Shown: positions 22,336 to 34,627 of the stretch, piece after piece | Layout: the number at the start of each line of letters is the position of its first letter | Position numbering within the stretch: position 1 is the first letter of the stretch | Origin: Macrocybe gigantea | Lineage: Eukaryota > Basidiomycota > Agaricomycetes > Agaricales > Callistosporiaceae | Length of the DNA stretch: 64,000 bases | Assembly: GCA_011319805.1 (NCBI GenBank) | Contig: SJRY01000299.1 | Coordinates: 62,001-126,000 of the forward strand | Direction: 5' to 3' | Notes under the pieces: model-generated | The model's database searches: none | Told to the model about the DNA's origin: nothing | What the model saw: only the letters and a program-made list of their open reading frames with translations | Position numbers and translations under genes: made by a program

Positions 22336-23540
22336 TTAAAAAAGAATCCGCACCATCATGGCCAAAAGGACGATGTTGGGAGCTATGGCAATGCCGAGTG
22401 GGCGCGCAGCGTTCCACATGGGCGGCGTATGGTTTTCACTAGAGGAAGAGTCATTGTCGTCACCGATCAGGATCACGGCCTGTCCTATCGTCTGGTTCAA
22501 ACAGTCCATGAGCCGCGTGTCAATGTTGGCCGGCAGCGGCGTGTCTGGCGTCCCCTCCGATGCAAACACGGCCGAGTTGTTGTACCCGTCGAGCGTCAGC
22601 GCGACGCTGCTCGCCCTGTAGTACTGGATTGTCTGCTCCGGCTGGGGCAGCGCGCTCAGCGAGTCATTGTATGGTGACGGCGAAGACGAGCTTAGGTCGC
22701 TCGCGATGGAGGAAGAGCAGTTCGAGCGGATGGTGCTGATCAACTCGGTCACGGTCGCGTTGTCGGATATGACGCGGAACGTTGTTAGAGGCGAAGTCGA
22801 GTTTGAGTTTGAGGTGAAGTTGCCCGTCACAATGGGTCCCCCAGGTCGAGTGGTGTTGTCCGGCCTACCATACTATCGCAAGAACGGTGCGGAATTCGAA
22901 TGTCAACCACGATGGAGGTATGAAAATGGCAACCCACCTCGCTCGAATGCAGGTAGGCACCCGTTCCTGCGCCAATCACGCCTCCCCAAGCGATGGGCCA
23001 AAAGTAAAAAGGGAACGGACGACCAAGCACGCCACGCCCGCCGATTCCAGGATAACCGCTCCCATACTGCCTGCAAATCACAACGCAAGCAGATCAAAAA
23101 AAAAAAACCTCATCCAAAAAATTATTCCGACTCACTTTGTGCCATAAACTTGGTCCCTCGTTCCACCGCCCTGCGTCCGACCGCCGAACGGCTGCCCGGC
23201 AGGAATGGTCGTCACCTTCTGGCTTCCCGAACCGTAAGGAGACGCGGGCTTTGACGAGCCGCCAGAGGATATGGTAGGCCCTTTTGGGGCGCTCCCTCCA
23301 GTGCTCCCTCCGCCAGGCCGTGACCCGCCACTGCCGCCGCTTATGCCTCCCTTTGAACCGCCGCCGCCGCTGCTGCCACTCGCCGGACTTCCGCCGCCTT
23401 TCGAACCACCACCTCCAGACGCTCCACCACCCCCGCCACTCCTGCCACCACCACCTCCACCACCTCCACCGCCTCCACCGGCTCGGCGATAGGCGCGCCT
23501 GTATCGTTTGTCCAGGATCCGTGTGAGGAAAGGCACGTAC
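22336..23540 (-). CDS. Gly-rich, N-glycosylated protein of unknown function (copy B)
   Basis: Not recognised by name. Exon 1 (from 23540) encodes a basic N terminus (MYVPFLTRILDKRYRRAYRR) and a ~100-residue Gly/Ser-rich tract with (GGG)n runs, then VTTIPAGQPFGG and the donor at ~23133. Exon 2 (~22947-23081) encodes QYGSGYPGIGGRGVLG and the hydrophobic FYFWPIAWGGVIGAGTGAYL. Exon 3 begins near RPDNTTRPGGPIVTG and carries several N-X-S/T sequons, the conserved NATVTELISTI, SALPQPEQTIQYYRASSVALTLDGYNN and DCLNQTIGQAV blocks, and ends in a hydrophobic tail (GIAIAPNIVLLAMMVRILF). The layout suggests a surface or endomembrane glycoprotein with a C-terminal hydrophobic anchor. Length is ~320-330 residues. 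Copies A and C flank it. Confidence 0.7.
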
Positions 23541-24290
23541 ATTTGTCTCAAGAGAACAAGACCAGACGGGCCGTGGGCGTGATGTTGATGGCATATCGAG
23601 GGCGGAGAGCATGGTTATATATGTATTCCCTAGCGAATGCTGTGGGCTCCCGTTGAAACGTTGAAACAAGCTGTTGAGAGCGTAGATAGGCCCCTATGCC
23701 TAGAAGCCTACGGGGCGGTGCTAATATCCCCAGTTGCCTTCTGAAGCAACTCCGACATGGTTTTATTGCCACTGTGGAGCAGCAGATTGTATTTGAATTG
23801 ACGTTGCCGTTTTCCAGAAAAGCAGTAGCAGGGCGGTGCACCGTATACAGTAACTGAATGACTAGATTCGTCGCTTGGGTCAATGTTACGTTCCATTACA
23901 GGATCCTGGGAGGAGGTTCCTGTCTGCACAGCCGGACTGCGTTGAATTCAGATATTCACCGCCTCACACCTCAGCATCGCGAAGAACGTTCCATGAAGCA
24001 GCAACACAGTGAGACAAATTACATGACAATTCGAAGCGACACGCCATACTAATACATACATTTGCCTTGAAGAAACAAGGAAAAAAGAGACTCACCGCAC
24101 ATGAAACACAGCCAAGCTCAAACGAATGAGCGGGGAAGGAAAAAATTGGCACAACAGACCCGGAATAGTCTGAGTCGAGTTCCGCCGCCGCAAAGAACGG
24201 CGAGCCACGAAATGCGCTGAAAGACCACGCCATCGACTTCCTCCACCATCACCGCATACCTCGTACAAGCCTGGGACGCAGCGATCGCAG

Positions 24291-24440
24291 TTGCCCTCAT
24301 CAGGTCTTTTGCCCTCGTCGGGTCTTTTGCCCTCGGGTCTTTTGCCCTCGTCGGGTCTTTTGCCCTCGTCGGGTCTTTTGCCCTCGTCGGGTCTTTTGCC
24401 CTCATCGGGTCTTTGGATTTTTGCCCTCTGCGGGTCTTTC
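24291..24440. repeat. 18-bp minisatellite, about 8 copies
   Basis: Unit TTGCCCTCGTCGGGTCTT repeats head to tail with one 15-bp short unit and diverged ends (TCATCAGG, TCTGCGGG). Confidence 0.9.
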
Positions 24441-24879
24441 GTGGAATCTGTTACGCGGTAATATCGAGCGGTCGCTAGAGACTCGCGCCAATCAGAGATT
24501 GGTCTACGGCAAGTCCGTCCGATAAGCGAGCACGCGCTCTCATCACGTCACAGTCGGGGAAGGATTTCCGCCCCGGTACGTAGCGCACAACAGTGCACCA
24601 CAAATTCGACAACGCTTTGCGCCGTCTGCGTGTCAATTCCGCTACCGCGGAAGCCAAGCCGTCACTCGGCATCAGGCGTTTCGTCGCCCATTCTCCAGAG
24701 CATGTCTCTGCTTTTTTGTTTTTGGTGACCGTCGCGTCCAAGAACCCCCAGACGAATCCGGGCGCCGGGGAAAGTCGGTGCCAGAGCACGTTTTATATGG
24801 TGACTTTATTCCGGCGGCGCGCCAAAGAAGAAGCGCACGGCTATGCCGATAGAACACAACGATGGCGAGGGAGATCATG

Positions 24880-25145
24880 ACGACATGGTCCAGTCCCCGC
24901 GGCGAGTTTCAGACCCCTACCGTTCGCGCCGTCCTCGCTGAGACCCCCTAAAGGCGAGCAGGTCTTTGGACATGGGTGGCGCGACAGGGGCAAGTTTCTG
25001 GTACGCCGCTCAGTGGTTTGCCACTGGGTTCGTCGAGAACCGATCGAGGAGGATTAGAATGCTCAGACCTTGGCCCATTCGCGAGGGGGGACCGACAAGA
25101 GTCCTGTGCAGGGCGAACATCGTAGCCTTGGGTCTGTTGTGGTTG
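24880..25145. repeat. Diverged direct duplicate, copy 1
   Basis: Matches 25830-26115: shared stretches include the run beginning GTCGAGAACCGATCGAGG at ~25032 (GTCG versus ATCG in copy 2) and CTCAGACCTTGGCCC. Identity looks around 80 percent by eye. Homology extends patchily upstream toward 24140. Confidence 0.7.
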
Positions 25146-25765
25146 AGGACAAGGAGGTGTCTCAGAAGAACCACAAGCTTTGAAAGCACGTCGGCGGAAC
25201 CCGAGACTCCGTCACACGCGAGAGATAAGATAAAAGATAACGGGCTCTGCACAATTTTTCTCTGCCTACAGATAGATACAACTGGAAGGGCGGATAATGA
25301 AAAAAAACTCATACTAGTGAGCCAAGAAAAAAATTTTCGCCACAACAGACAAAGAATAGTCTGAATCGAGTTTCGCAATCCTGAAGGACTGCGAGCTGCG
25401 AAGTGAACTAAAGGACCACGACCTCACCATCGCCACACACCTCGTACATACCCCAAGATGCAGCGGTTCCCAGGATAGGACTTTTTCACCTTGTCCTATC
25501 GCTGTCTGCGACGAACGCGTTTAGCAGATTGGGTTTTTTCATTCTCACCCGCCCAAGCAATAGCGCCCTCTGGCCTGAACGGCATTCTCCGCATGAATGC
25601 AGGAGAATCATTGGGCGGCGCAAGAGTCCCAAAGGTGACCGACCAGCGCGCGCCAGCCGGCCATCAACAGAGATGCCAGCGAGTCGAACCGCGCTTCTAC
25701 AGGAGCCCCCGGACGAATCCAGGCGCTGGTCGAGCGCATCTCGCAGCTTCAGGCCAGCGGCGTGC

Positions 25766-25766
<1 letters not shown>

Positions 25767-25802
<36 letters not shown>
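25767..25802 (+). repeat. Poly(A) run of 36 bases
   Basis: Uninterrupted A tract inside duplicate copy 2, where copy 1 has only a short purine run (CCAAAGAAGAAG). Confidence 0.95.
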
Positions 25803-25804
<2 letters not shown>

Positions 25805-25829
25805 GGCACACGGCCATGCCGATAGCGTG

Positions 25830-26115
25830 CAGCAACGATGGCAATGAGGACAACGTGAGCCCGATCCCCGCGACGATGTTCAAAACCTCGCTACCACGCA
25901 GTCCTCACTGTTCCTACCCGTGAAGGCGAGAGAGGTCGTCGGACGAACGCGTGGCGGAGGTGCGTTTCTGGTGCGTCGCTCGGTTGGATAGCCAACGGGT
26001 TCATCGAGAACCGATCGAGGGGGACTAGAGTACTCAGACCTTGGCCCGTTCGCGAGGAAAGACCCAAAAGGTCTTGTACGGAGCGAACATCGCAGCCTTG
26101 AGCCTGTTGTGGTTG
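25830..26115. repeat. Diverged direct duplicate, copy 2
   Basis: Second copy of the block at 24880-25145, same orientation, about 970 bp downstream. Confidence 0.7.
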
Positions 26116-26306
26116 GAGAGAAAGCGACGTGTCGATCGCGCCTTTTAAGCAGTAGGCCTCGGTAGATGCCGAAAGTCCGGGAATTCACAGTCCGCTCGCT
26201 TGGGGCGTGACACGTTTTGGACGGCTCAATGGGTTATCGAATCCTAGTCATGATTATCATGTAGCAGAATATTACGGTTCCGTAAGTACAATCATACATG
26301 GAGATC

Positions 26307-27360
26307 TCAAAGGATCGATGCTAGGAACCACCATAATAGTCCGAGCGTCCCCACCAGGTCGACATTCGGAGTCGCCCAGGTGTGGCTGGCAGCGCCAATA
26401 AGCGGCACAGCTTGTCCTATCGTCTGATTCAAGCAATCCAAAAGCGTGGTGTCGATGTTGTTCGGAAGTGGCACATCTGGAGTCCCGTCATCAGGGCCCA
26501 ACGCCGCCGTGTTGTTGTACCCGTCCAAAGTGAGCGCGACGCTGCTGGCACGGTAATACTGGACGGTCTGCTCCGGCTGCGGGACGGCAGAGAGCGAGTC
26601 GTTGTACGCGTCGGGAAAAGTGGTGCTGCTGTCGCTGAGGTGGGACGAACAGTTGGATTTGACGTCGGTGATGAGCTCTGTCACGGTCGAGTTGTCTGAG
26701 ATGACGCGGAAGGTCGTGTTGGTGGAGTTGGAGATGAAGGCCGCCGTGACGATGGGACCACCGGGTCTGCTCGAATTATCAGGTCGTCCATACTGTTGTG
26801 AAGTATGTCAGACAAAAAAAAAGTTCTGCGTGTCTGTATGGCGAGACGTACCTCCGAGTTGTGAAGGTAAGCGGCGGTACCCCCGCCGAGCAAACCACCC
26901 CAGGCAATAGGCCAAAAGAAGAACGGAAAGCCGCGTCCAGCAACGCCACGACCAGCGACGCCCGGGTACCCGCTCCCAAACTGCCTAAAAACATGATAAT
27001 AAAAAAAAGACATAAAATCAACAAAAAATCGCAGATAGCTTTAGAGCAAGGAAAAGCTCGCCTGTTTCCAAAGACTTGGGACCGAGTGCCGCCGCCTGCG
27101 AAGCGCCCGGCGAACGGGAGGCCTTGGGCTATCGTGACTTGCGGTCCGCCGCCGTTACCGTAAGGTGTTGCGCCTCTTGTGGAGCCAGCCGCCGAAACGG
27201 GCGTCGACGACCCGCCGCCTGTTCTCCCGCCACCACCACTACCACCGCTACGACCACCTCCACCTCCACCCCCGCCCCTGCCTCCGCCGCCGCCGCCCTT
27301 GCGTCGATAAAGCCTCTTATCGTCGTCTCCAGACCGCTTTGTTATGAACGGGACGCGCAT
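26307..27360 (-). CDS. Gly-rich, N-glycosylated protein of unknown function (copy C)
   Basis: Paralogue of copies A and B and the most diverged. Exon 1 from 27360: MRVPFITKRSGDDDKRLYRR, a Gly-rich tract, then TIAQGLPFAGRFAGG and SQVFGN. Exon 2 (~26852-26984): QFGSGYPGVAGRGVAG and FPFFFWPIAWGGLLGGG. Exon 3 (~26307-26797): GRPDNSSRPGGPIVTAAF, sequons, NSTVTELITDV, SAVPQPEQTVQYYRASSVAL, LDCLNQTIGQAV, ending with a hydrophobic tail LVGTLGLLWWFLASIL. The first intron (26985-27061) appears to be GC-AG (AACAG|GCGAGC), whereas the matching intron of copy B has a GT donor. The frame is intact under this model. Confidence 0.7.
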
Positions 27361-30300
27361 GATGCGGAGATGATGTTAGGGGTGCGGAGAAGGCGCTTTG
27401 GACTTGGCGGACTTTTTTTTCCTTCTTCGAATGTCATCATTTTATACGTCTTGGGCGAGCGGTTCGGATAGTCAAAAAATGTCTCCCCCATGAGGAGTCG
27501 AGGCTGTGCGTATTCGTGGCGCCAGTTCCCACGTTCGGAAAAACCTGAATGTTATGTCTTGTGGTTTGCCAATGGACGGTTTATCCAGACTTTGACGAGT
27601 TCCTGGCCAGACCTCGAGCTGGTGAATCTGACGGTGCATCTATGCTACAGGCAATTCAAGGTATTTCGTTCTACCTGGCAGGAAGCGCCGACAACCTGGC
27701 CATGAACTCCGAATCACGTTGTTGCCAAGTCCGAAAGTACGTCTCCACCCAGTAGTACTGCCGAAATGCTCTGAAAGTCAGACATACGGTATGCTCATTT
27801 TGGACAAGCAGTTCCTACTCCATTGCGATCCAGTCCGAGGTGTTCTGCCTTTTTTTTTTTTTGTGACTCAGAGGGGAAGCGTCGTGTCTCTTTTGGGTCC
27901 GGCCCCTGCTCGTGCAACTTGATTCAAATGGGCGTCTCTGGACACAGGAAATCTGGCACACGAGGGCCGTGCCACTCTCTCTGCTCGGAAGCTTGCTCTA
28001 CCGGGGTCAAGTTTGAAAAAGCAGGACAGTGAGTGCAAGACGATTACGCCACATGCATACACGGATGGCTATGCTAGCAACCAAAAATACTTCAAGCACT
28101 TCGTCACCTGATAACACCAGTCGGAGCGTTGCTTTCTACGCCCACTGCATACATGTGGTCGTAGGCATCCGACATGAGTGGCCGTCGCCGCAGACTTTGA
28201 TCGATGTCGCCACGGTGCGCATTTGCAGTCAAATTCAACGTACGCAATACGACGTTTCCTAGCTGCATAAGGCTTCGCATCTACCCTTTCATCGCGAAAA
28301 CCTGTATCTAACTGCAATCCTCATGGAACACCGCCGGCAGAAGATGGGCGACTTTCCAACTGCTGCTTCACAGGATCCATGGACTCCTAATGCTGTTGAA
28401 ATTCTGCCATGTTGGATCCTTATCCACATTTGAACACATCAATACAAGGGCTGTTCCGAAACGTGATAGGGATGGACTTCTCTCAGCTCCGTATCATTGG
28501 AACATTCGGCACCTTGGCATGAATTGTGCAGGTGTGGACGTCCTGTGACGAATATGGTTCTCGACGAACGCTAGCCGATTTTCTTTCTTCTTTTCTTTGG
28601 AGGCGTAACCACGCATTTACAAAAACACCGAAAAAAGCCGTGGCGCATTCATGCAGCCAGAGTCTGCTCCGATACTCAACCTAGGTATTAGGATTGAACT
28701 ACATGCTGTGCGCATCACATCTTCATCCTTGCCGAACAATTGAAAGACAGTCGTATTTCACGTCGAGAACCCTCAATGTATCTGTTTTCCAAATCGTAGA
28801 GGCGCTCCATGCTGTTATCGCGCGCTCTGCGGTTAATGAGATGTGACCGAGGCTCGGGGTAGATTTCATTGAAACAGCAAGAATAAACTTACTCGTCTTG
28901 GATCATCCCGTGCAGACCCTCCGCCACTACATCCTGTTCAAGATCCTGTTAAACTAATTTCCTGTCCAGATTTTTTTTTTGACGTGAGCTCAAAAGGGCG
29001 GCCCGAAGCGGAACGTGTACACTAAACAGAGGCCCAACACTTCTTCGGTTCTCTGAACTCGGTCGGAGGCATGTCAGTCACGATTTCTACCCAATCCGCG
29101 TCTTTGGCGAGAATCTCCTAGCCTAGTCCGTGGTTCTCTCTCTTAAGCTCGTCAAGAGCGACTCCATCGGCGTCTAGCTATCGTGGTCATCGGGAGCATC
29201 GAGACCGATGCAAAAGGAACCAATTGCTATGCCCTGCTTGTCACCGCGTGATTCTTGTTTCCTTAACACGCATAGGACATCAAAGCTGCACGGGCAAGAA
29301 AGCTGTGTTCCAGGTACAAATCCGGGGAATGAGGCTTGTGTTACCGCTTCTGCCGGACGAGGGAAAAGAGACGAATACTTCGCCATGTGTTTCGGCTCTC
29401 GAAATGCTGTTGAAAGGCGTTGCTAGCAGTTTTGAGGAAGGTTTAGACCCTAAACAATAGATCAGCGTTCAACAGCATTACGCCCCAGTGCTCTGTTTTG
29501 TGCAACAGTTTGCGCTTTGTTTCGTTGCTTCAGATAAAGGCATGTCGCACGCTCGAAGGACATGGCATTGCGCCTGTCCATTCGCATTTCGGCCGGCAAC
29601 TCGAGCCCTTCGGCTTAATCCCACTTTGCGGAGGCGTCTAACCTGAGGCAGATCCGCAACCTAATATCATGAAGCACAGAGGTCGTGAAGCAGGTCTTTG
29701 ATACTGAGCGGGGAATTCCAGTTGGTGACTATGGAGGAAGGTACAGATTTCGCTAGAGTCATGAATTCAGTGGCGCGAGAGATGACTGCGGTGGATGAAT
29801 TCCTTGTCTCAATAATGACTCACAATGGAAGCATTCAGACAGAACCGTCGAATGGATGGCCGTCTGGAGAAAGTCATTCAGCTGTTGAGGATTAGGATGG
29901 CATTGCCGCCCACGTACTATCCTCCGCACCGTGTCTGCTATCGGGCGTAGTGACGGGACTCCATCCGTGACAACGATGATGCTAACGCATGCACCTCGGT
30001 TCTCGCTCACCCGGTATAATGAGACGCGCACGACCATCCACCACTAGCGTCGCATGAGAAAGCAAGCGATAACCGCAACTAAACGCGCACCTATTTATAA
30101 GAGCATCACGTTCATCTTCTCAATATCATTCTCCCGTTGAGATCTTGAATTGGGGTGACAGTTCGCATTATGGAAACGCGACGGGTGACGCGTGATAACC
30201 TACCCTAAACCATCAATTTTCCACCCTCAGAGGCAGACCGCCATAGCAACCATTGGTCCTCATGAACAGCTGGCAGACTGCCAGCGCATCAGAAGTGTTG

Positions 30301-32952
30301 TTAACGGCCCGCTTTTTGAAGCTTTCCCGCAACCTTACCCCGTCTGGGCACCATGCTGGTCTACCATGTTCTGCGACTCGTGTTTCAGGCCGTCGCAGTG
30401 TTGGAAGGTGTGTTGGAACGATCACCAAATCTACGATTGCTGCCGAAAGACGTAGAAAGAAGCCTTCAGTAAGTCCCCGGTTCTGTCTACCGCAGTTATG
30501 AAATGAATTCCGTTGTGTGGTCTAGAATGCGGAATGCGGTTGGACTTCATTGTCTGCGGCGAAATGCTTGCGGCTTTCTCTGCCTTTACGAATCGCGTCC
30601 AAAAATGCAACAACGCCTTCCTTGTTCAGCCTTCGGTGCCTTTTGATAGCAGACGCCCACCGGCGCCAATTCATTCACTTCAATCTCAGCTCTTCCGCAC
30701 GTCAGTCACTCGTTGAACGAGCCGCATACACAAAGGTTTAATGAAGTCCACGTTCCCAAAAAGCTACCTTCTGCCGGTCTCGTGTCTCCATGCAACTGTT
30801 GAGAACCACACACTGCACGTCTGTCACCTGGACCGGGATTGTGGGCGTACTTTCAGACGCTCTGCAGACGCGTGTTGATGGGATCGTGTCCGTTCTTATA
30901 AATCCTGCACAAGGAGGTCTCCAGCTAACGCCCTTTCTCTCCCTTCCCAGCTCGCTTCCCTGCGGCCTGTCGCTGTCGCGCTCCTGAATGATGCCTCAAT
31001 ACAGCGAGCTTTACTATATTGGTCCTCTGTCGGCAAAGAGAGCGCCCTCGAAACACTCTCCGCCTTTCGGCCTCTGCGCTGGACGGATCACCCGGTTTAA
31101 TTACCCCAAGGACCTCCCAAAGTGATCCGGTTGCGTACTGTACAACGGGATTGGGTGAAGCTACCAGTAAACCGCTTTTCAAACTATTCACCAGCATCAT
31201 TCAAGCTAATAGCTTTTTCACCTTTTTTCAGGGACCTTAATGTATCCTCGGCAAAGCACTCCTAGCTGGACGGCCCGCCTGGTCGCTGTACTCATCCTGT
31301 GGCTTCTCGATTGCCTTTGAACTTGTTCGAACCTAGTTTGAATGTTTCTGGATTCCTGCACCACGCTTCCACGTACTACGCGCTGCCGAATTTCTAGAAT
31401 CCGACGGGTTCGTTCGCTAACACCTGGTTCTCTGGTGCAACATCCCCGTTATATTCATTAAGCCTGGAGCTACATAATTAATCCGCTGTTCCTCGTGTCC
31501 CGTGGCTCGGTACGCCGCTCTCTGGATAGCCCATTGTAGCGTTGTTTCAACCTTCCTTCTTTGGACCCAATCCCACCCACGACGTTCACACGGCCTATAG
31601 ACCCTCTTGACCCATGCTTTTCCGATCTCCCTATCAGACGGCATTCAAGGTTATCGGCTAGCTGATGTGACGCATTTCGAAATGTCTTGATAGGCCGGAC
31701 ATATCTTTCTGGATGGTCGTATAACCTACCCCTGCGCGTTCATGCTCATGTCCGGACGGGAGTCAGGTCTATTCCGACGAACTGTCCATCTCAAATGGAG
31801 CGTAGAGAGGGCCGACGGCCGCCGTCCTGATTGGGCTTGTCATGATTTTCTATCATCAACTAGCGTAACCTTGGATGCGATCGTCCAGCGTATCTAGACT
31901 TTCTCGTCTCGTCACTTGGAACAGGGATCCCAAACACCCCACTACTCTCTTTCCCATCTTCTGGTTTGTAAACCTCCCTAAAATATTCGACTTTACCTTA
32001 TTCGGGTGACTCGAACCTTCATCACCCTTTCTTCGTCTTTGCCTGATTCATGTGGTCCAGACCGGCGATTTCTTGGGCCTTTCTGCTGATGATTCTTCAT
32101 CTTATCGGTCCTGCCGCACTTTCGCCGAGGACGTCTGGGAAAGCGATAATTTCATTCGTCTTCCTTTTGGGTTTTTCCCATCACTGAAATTCGCTTACGC
32201 CGGAAGCAATTTTCCTTCTTTCTGGCCTTATTGTTCTCCTCTGTCTTCTTTCTGTTTTAGGACATTCAAACTTTGCGATGTTGGTCACACACCAAGTCAA
32301 ATGATGGATGCGTGCCGAAACTGTATTCCACTAGCAAATACAGGGGTGACAAGACATGAACGGGGGTAACACAACGGTTGTGAGTAGCAGCGAGGTGAAG
32401 GGCCTAGTCAGGCCTATGCAAAAAAGTAAATAAATGTTAAATGACGGTGAGCAAGGAGAGGGGTTGGGGTATCTTGCGGAAGAGCAAAAGGTATGGATAT
32501 GATGGGAGAGCGTTCGTGAGGAGCGTGAAAACTGAAGCTGCGTGTCAGGGGCGTGAAGAATGTACGTGGAAGATGAAGATCGTCGAGAGGCGTACATCGA
32601 ACCCGAAGAGGGTCCGGTGGAAAAGTGCGTGGAAAGGGCCCATTTGGAGGCCGGAAAGTAAGCCAGTACGTTCTCGACGATCCAAATGAAGAAAGAAACT
32701 GAAATTGAAACGCCCTTTCCAACACAGAGAAACGACTATGACTACAAGAAAGTAAAGCGGAAGAGACGATGCGATGGTATCAAAGAATACGTACAAACGA
32801 ACAGCCTTGGCATTGAGATGAGCGGAGGGAGGGGTAGCGCGCCAGCATATCCATACAAGCGAAGCGAAGGTGAAGTGTCCATTTGAAAAAGTTGCCTACG
32901 GTCGTCCAGCTGGCCGTGTTCGTTTTTGTTACAATGTAGGGAGCACACCCAT
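27361..32952. other. Gene-poor stretch of ~5.6 kb
   Basis: No frame much over 100 codons on either strand and no motif recognised. Small frames on both strands (for example 29759-30037 minus, 30925-31200 minus, 31417-31644 minus, 32052-32369 plus) may be remnants of a decayed gene or element, but nothing ties them to a family. The proximal ~300 bp should hold the copy C promoter. Confidence 0.4.
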
Positions 32953-34627
32953 CTAGTATCCGAGCATGTCGTCGAACCCAAGAAGGCCCTCGTTCGCAAA
33001 CGCCGCGGTCCCATCCAACCCCTGGGTGTAGTCTTGACTAAAATCGAGGCTGACATCCATCGGCGCGACGGTGGAGGTTGAAGGTGCGACGGCAGCTGGG
33101 ACGTACTTGGGAACACCAAGTTCGATCGGCGGGATTGCGCTGAGATCAAAGTCGTTTCCGAGGAGGGGCTCGGCACTGCTGGCCCACATGTTCGTGGCGC
33201 CGCTGTTGGTCTCCCACGAGTACGCGGCGTAGTCGCTCTGCAGTTGCATCTCCAGCTGCAAGTCAAGTTCGGCTTGCGTTTGCGGCTGGAGATGCAGCTC
33301 CCCGGATGGCACCTGCTGCGGCTGTCCGCTGGGCAGTTGGAGCTGCGAAAATGGCTGCGAGAGCATGGCGGCGGTGGGAGTGAAGGGTCCGGACGCGGGC
33401 GAAGAGGGCCCGGAGGACGACGGCGAGACCATCTGGTGCGGCGGGATGAGGACGGGCTGGTTCGCGACGTCGAGCGGATGCAGGGATTCTCTAGATGTTG
33501 GCTGACCAGGCAAGTGGAACATGCTGCGCAAGTATTCGGATGACTGACGCGTCGCGTTAGCGAGAAGGAACTATTCGAGACGTTAGAAGCAACACCTGAA
33601 GGCTAGCTTCAAATTGGCCGAACGATTGAGACATGAGGTTGTTTGGCACGTAGTCGAAATTCGTCACGGGCTCTTCGGGATGACCTGGGTGCGAAGATCG
33701 TCGACTGATCATCGGAAGCAGCGAAGGCGAAGTAGGGCATGACGGCGTCATCTGATACACGTTGGGCATCTGGATTGACTGATATGGAGGGGGCGTGGGT
33801 GCAGATGCGGACCGGCCGTGGTGTCGATGAGAAGGTGGGTTGGCAGTCGGGACGAAGAAGGACAAGCTCTCGGACTCGGCCTCGTCGGCGTCGCCCCTGC
33901 GACCTTTGGGTTTCTTGCTCTTCGACCGGTCCTTGTTAGACCTCTGCGGGCGGTAGACGTAGTTGGGGTACATCTGTTCGTGCTCCTTTTTCTTCTCCTT
34001 CGCCAGCTGTTCCCAGTACTGACGCTCCTCTGCGGACAGGCTCTTCCACTGTTGGCTGATCGTCTTTGAGAGATCGGCCTGGCGCTGCTTCTTGGTGGGT
34101 CCGTCTGTGGCGCCTTCTTCCTGCTGTTGGGCTGCCTGACGCTCCTCGCAGCACTTTCTGCGGAAGAGGATGAACGCGTTCTCGGGGCGCTTGATGTAGT
34201 CGTCGTCTCCTTTCTTCGGCCGGCGCTCAGCGTCTGTACTGCACGAAGACTTTCGACGTTTGTGTTGCGAAGATGGGGATGGTGATACAGAAGTCAAGGA
34301 AGATTCGGGGGAAAGGGTGCGCAAGAGAGGTGGAGGAGTGGTTGGAGCGGTTGCGGATGTTGTACATGATGAAGTCAAAGCGAGCGGCCGAAGGTCGGGT
34401 TCGAAAGGAGAAGTGGAAGGTGAGGAGAAAGGACTGTCTGACAGATTATGCGTTATAGGGAACGTAAAAGCGCGGGGCGTTGGGGAGATGATGGCTAGCG
34501 TCGGAGGTTGAGGTGCGTCCGTCGTCACTTCGAGGGCTACGGCGTGCGATGTTGACGATGGGTCATGGCACGGAGTCATCGAAAACTTACTTCGGCTTTG
34601 GGTATCACGGGTTCGGAGAGCGGGCAT
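32953..34627 (-). CDS. HMG-box transcription factor
   Basis: About 540 residues. A Ser/Pro/Thr-rich N terminus is followed by a MATA-type HMG box: YIKRPENAFILFRRKC, an inserted Gln/Glu-rich loop (AAQQQEEGATDGPTKK), QADLSKTISQQWKSLSAEER and YWEQLAKEKKKEHEQMYPNY, then a basic tail (RSNKDRSKSKKPKGRRG). The C-terminal half is Ser/Pro- and Gln-rich (LQLPSGQPQQVPSGE, and a Gln/Leu run QTQAELDLQLEMQLQS), typical of an activation region, ending FDDMLGY. An intron separates the exons at ~33545-33596. A further in-phase 54-nt GTAAGT...TAG segment near 34537-34590 is probably an intron. Fungal proteins of this class include sexual and pheromone-response regulators; which one this is cannot be said. Confidence 0.85.

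Larger units (their letters stand above)
23541..26306. other. Repeat-bearing spacer between copies B and C
   Basis: Holds an 18-bp minisatellite (24291-24440), a diverged direct duplication (parts of ~24140-25145 matched by ~25330-26115) and a 36-base A run (25767-25802). Short minus-strand frames (for example 24118-24405, which reads through the minisatellite as repeated RAKDPT) are not supported as genes. Confidence 0.5.

Noticed and set aside
23271..23526. Proline-rich plus-strand frames
   Set aside because: Shadow of the Gly-rich tract of copy B on the minus strand.
24291..24440. CRISPR-like repeat array
   Set aside because: Units are head-to-tail 18-mers without unique spacers, in a fungal nuclear genome.
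25767..25802. Retroposon poly(A) tail
   Set aside because: The A run lies in the middle of a duplicated block with homology on both sides and no target-site duplication, so it is better explained as expansion of a short purine run.
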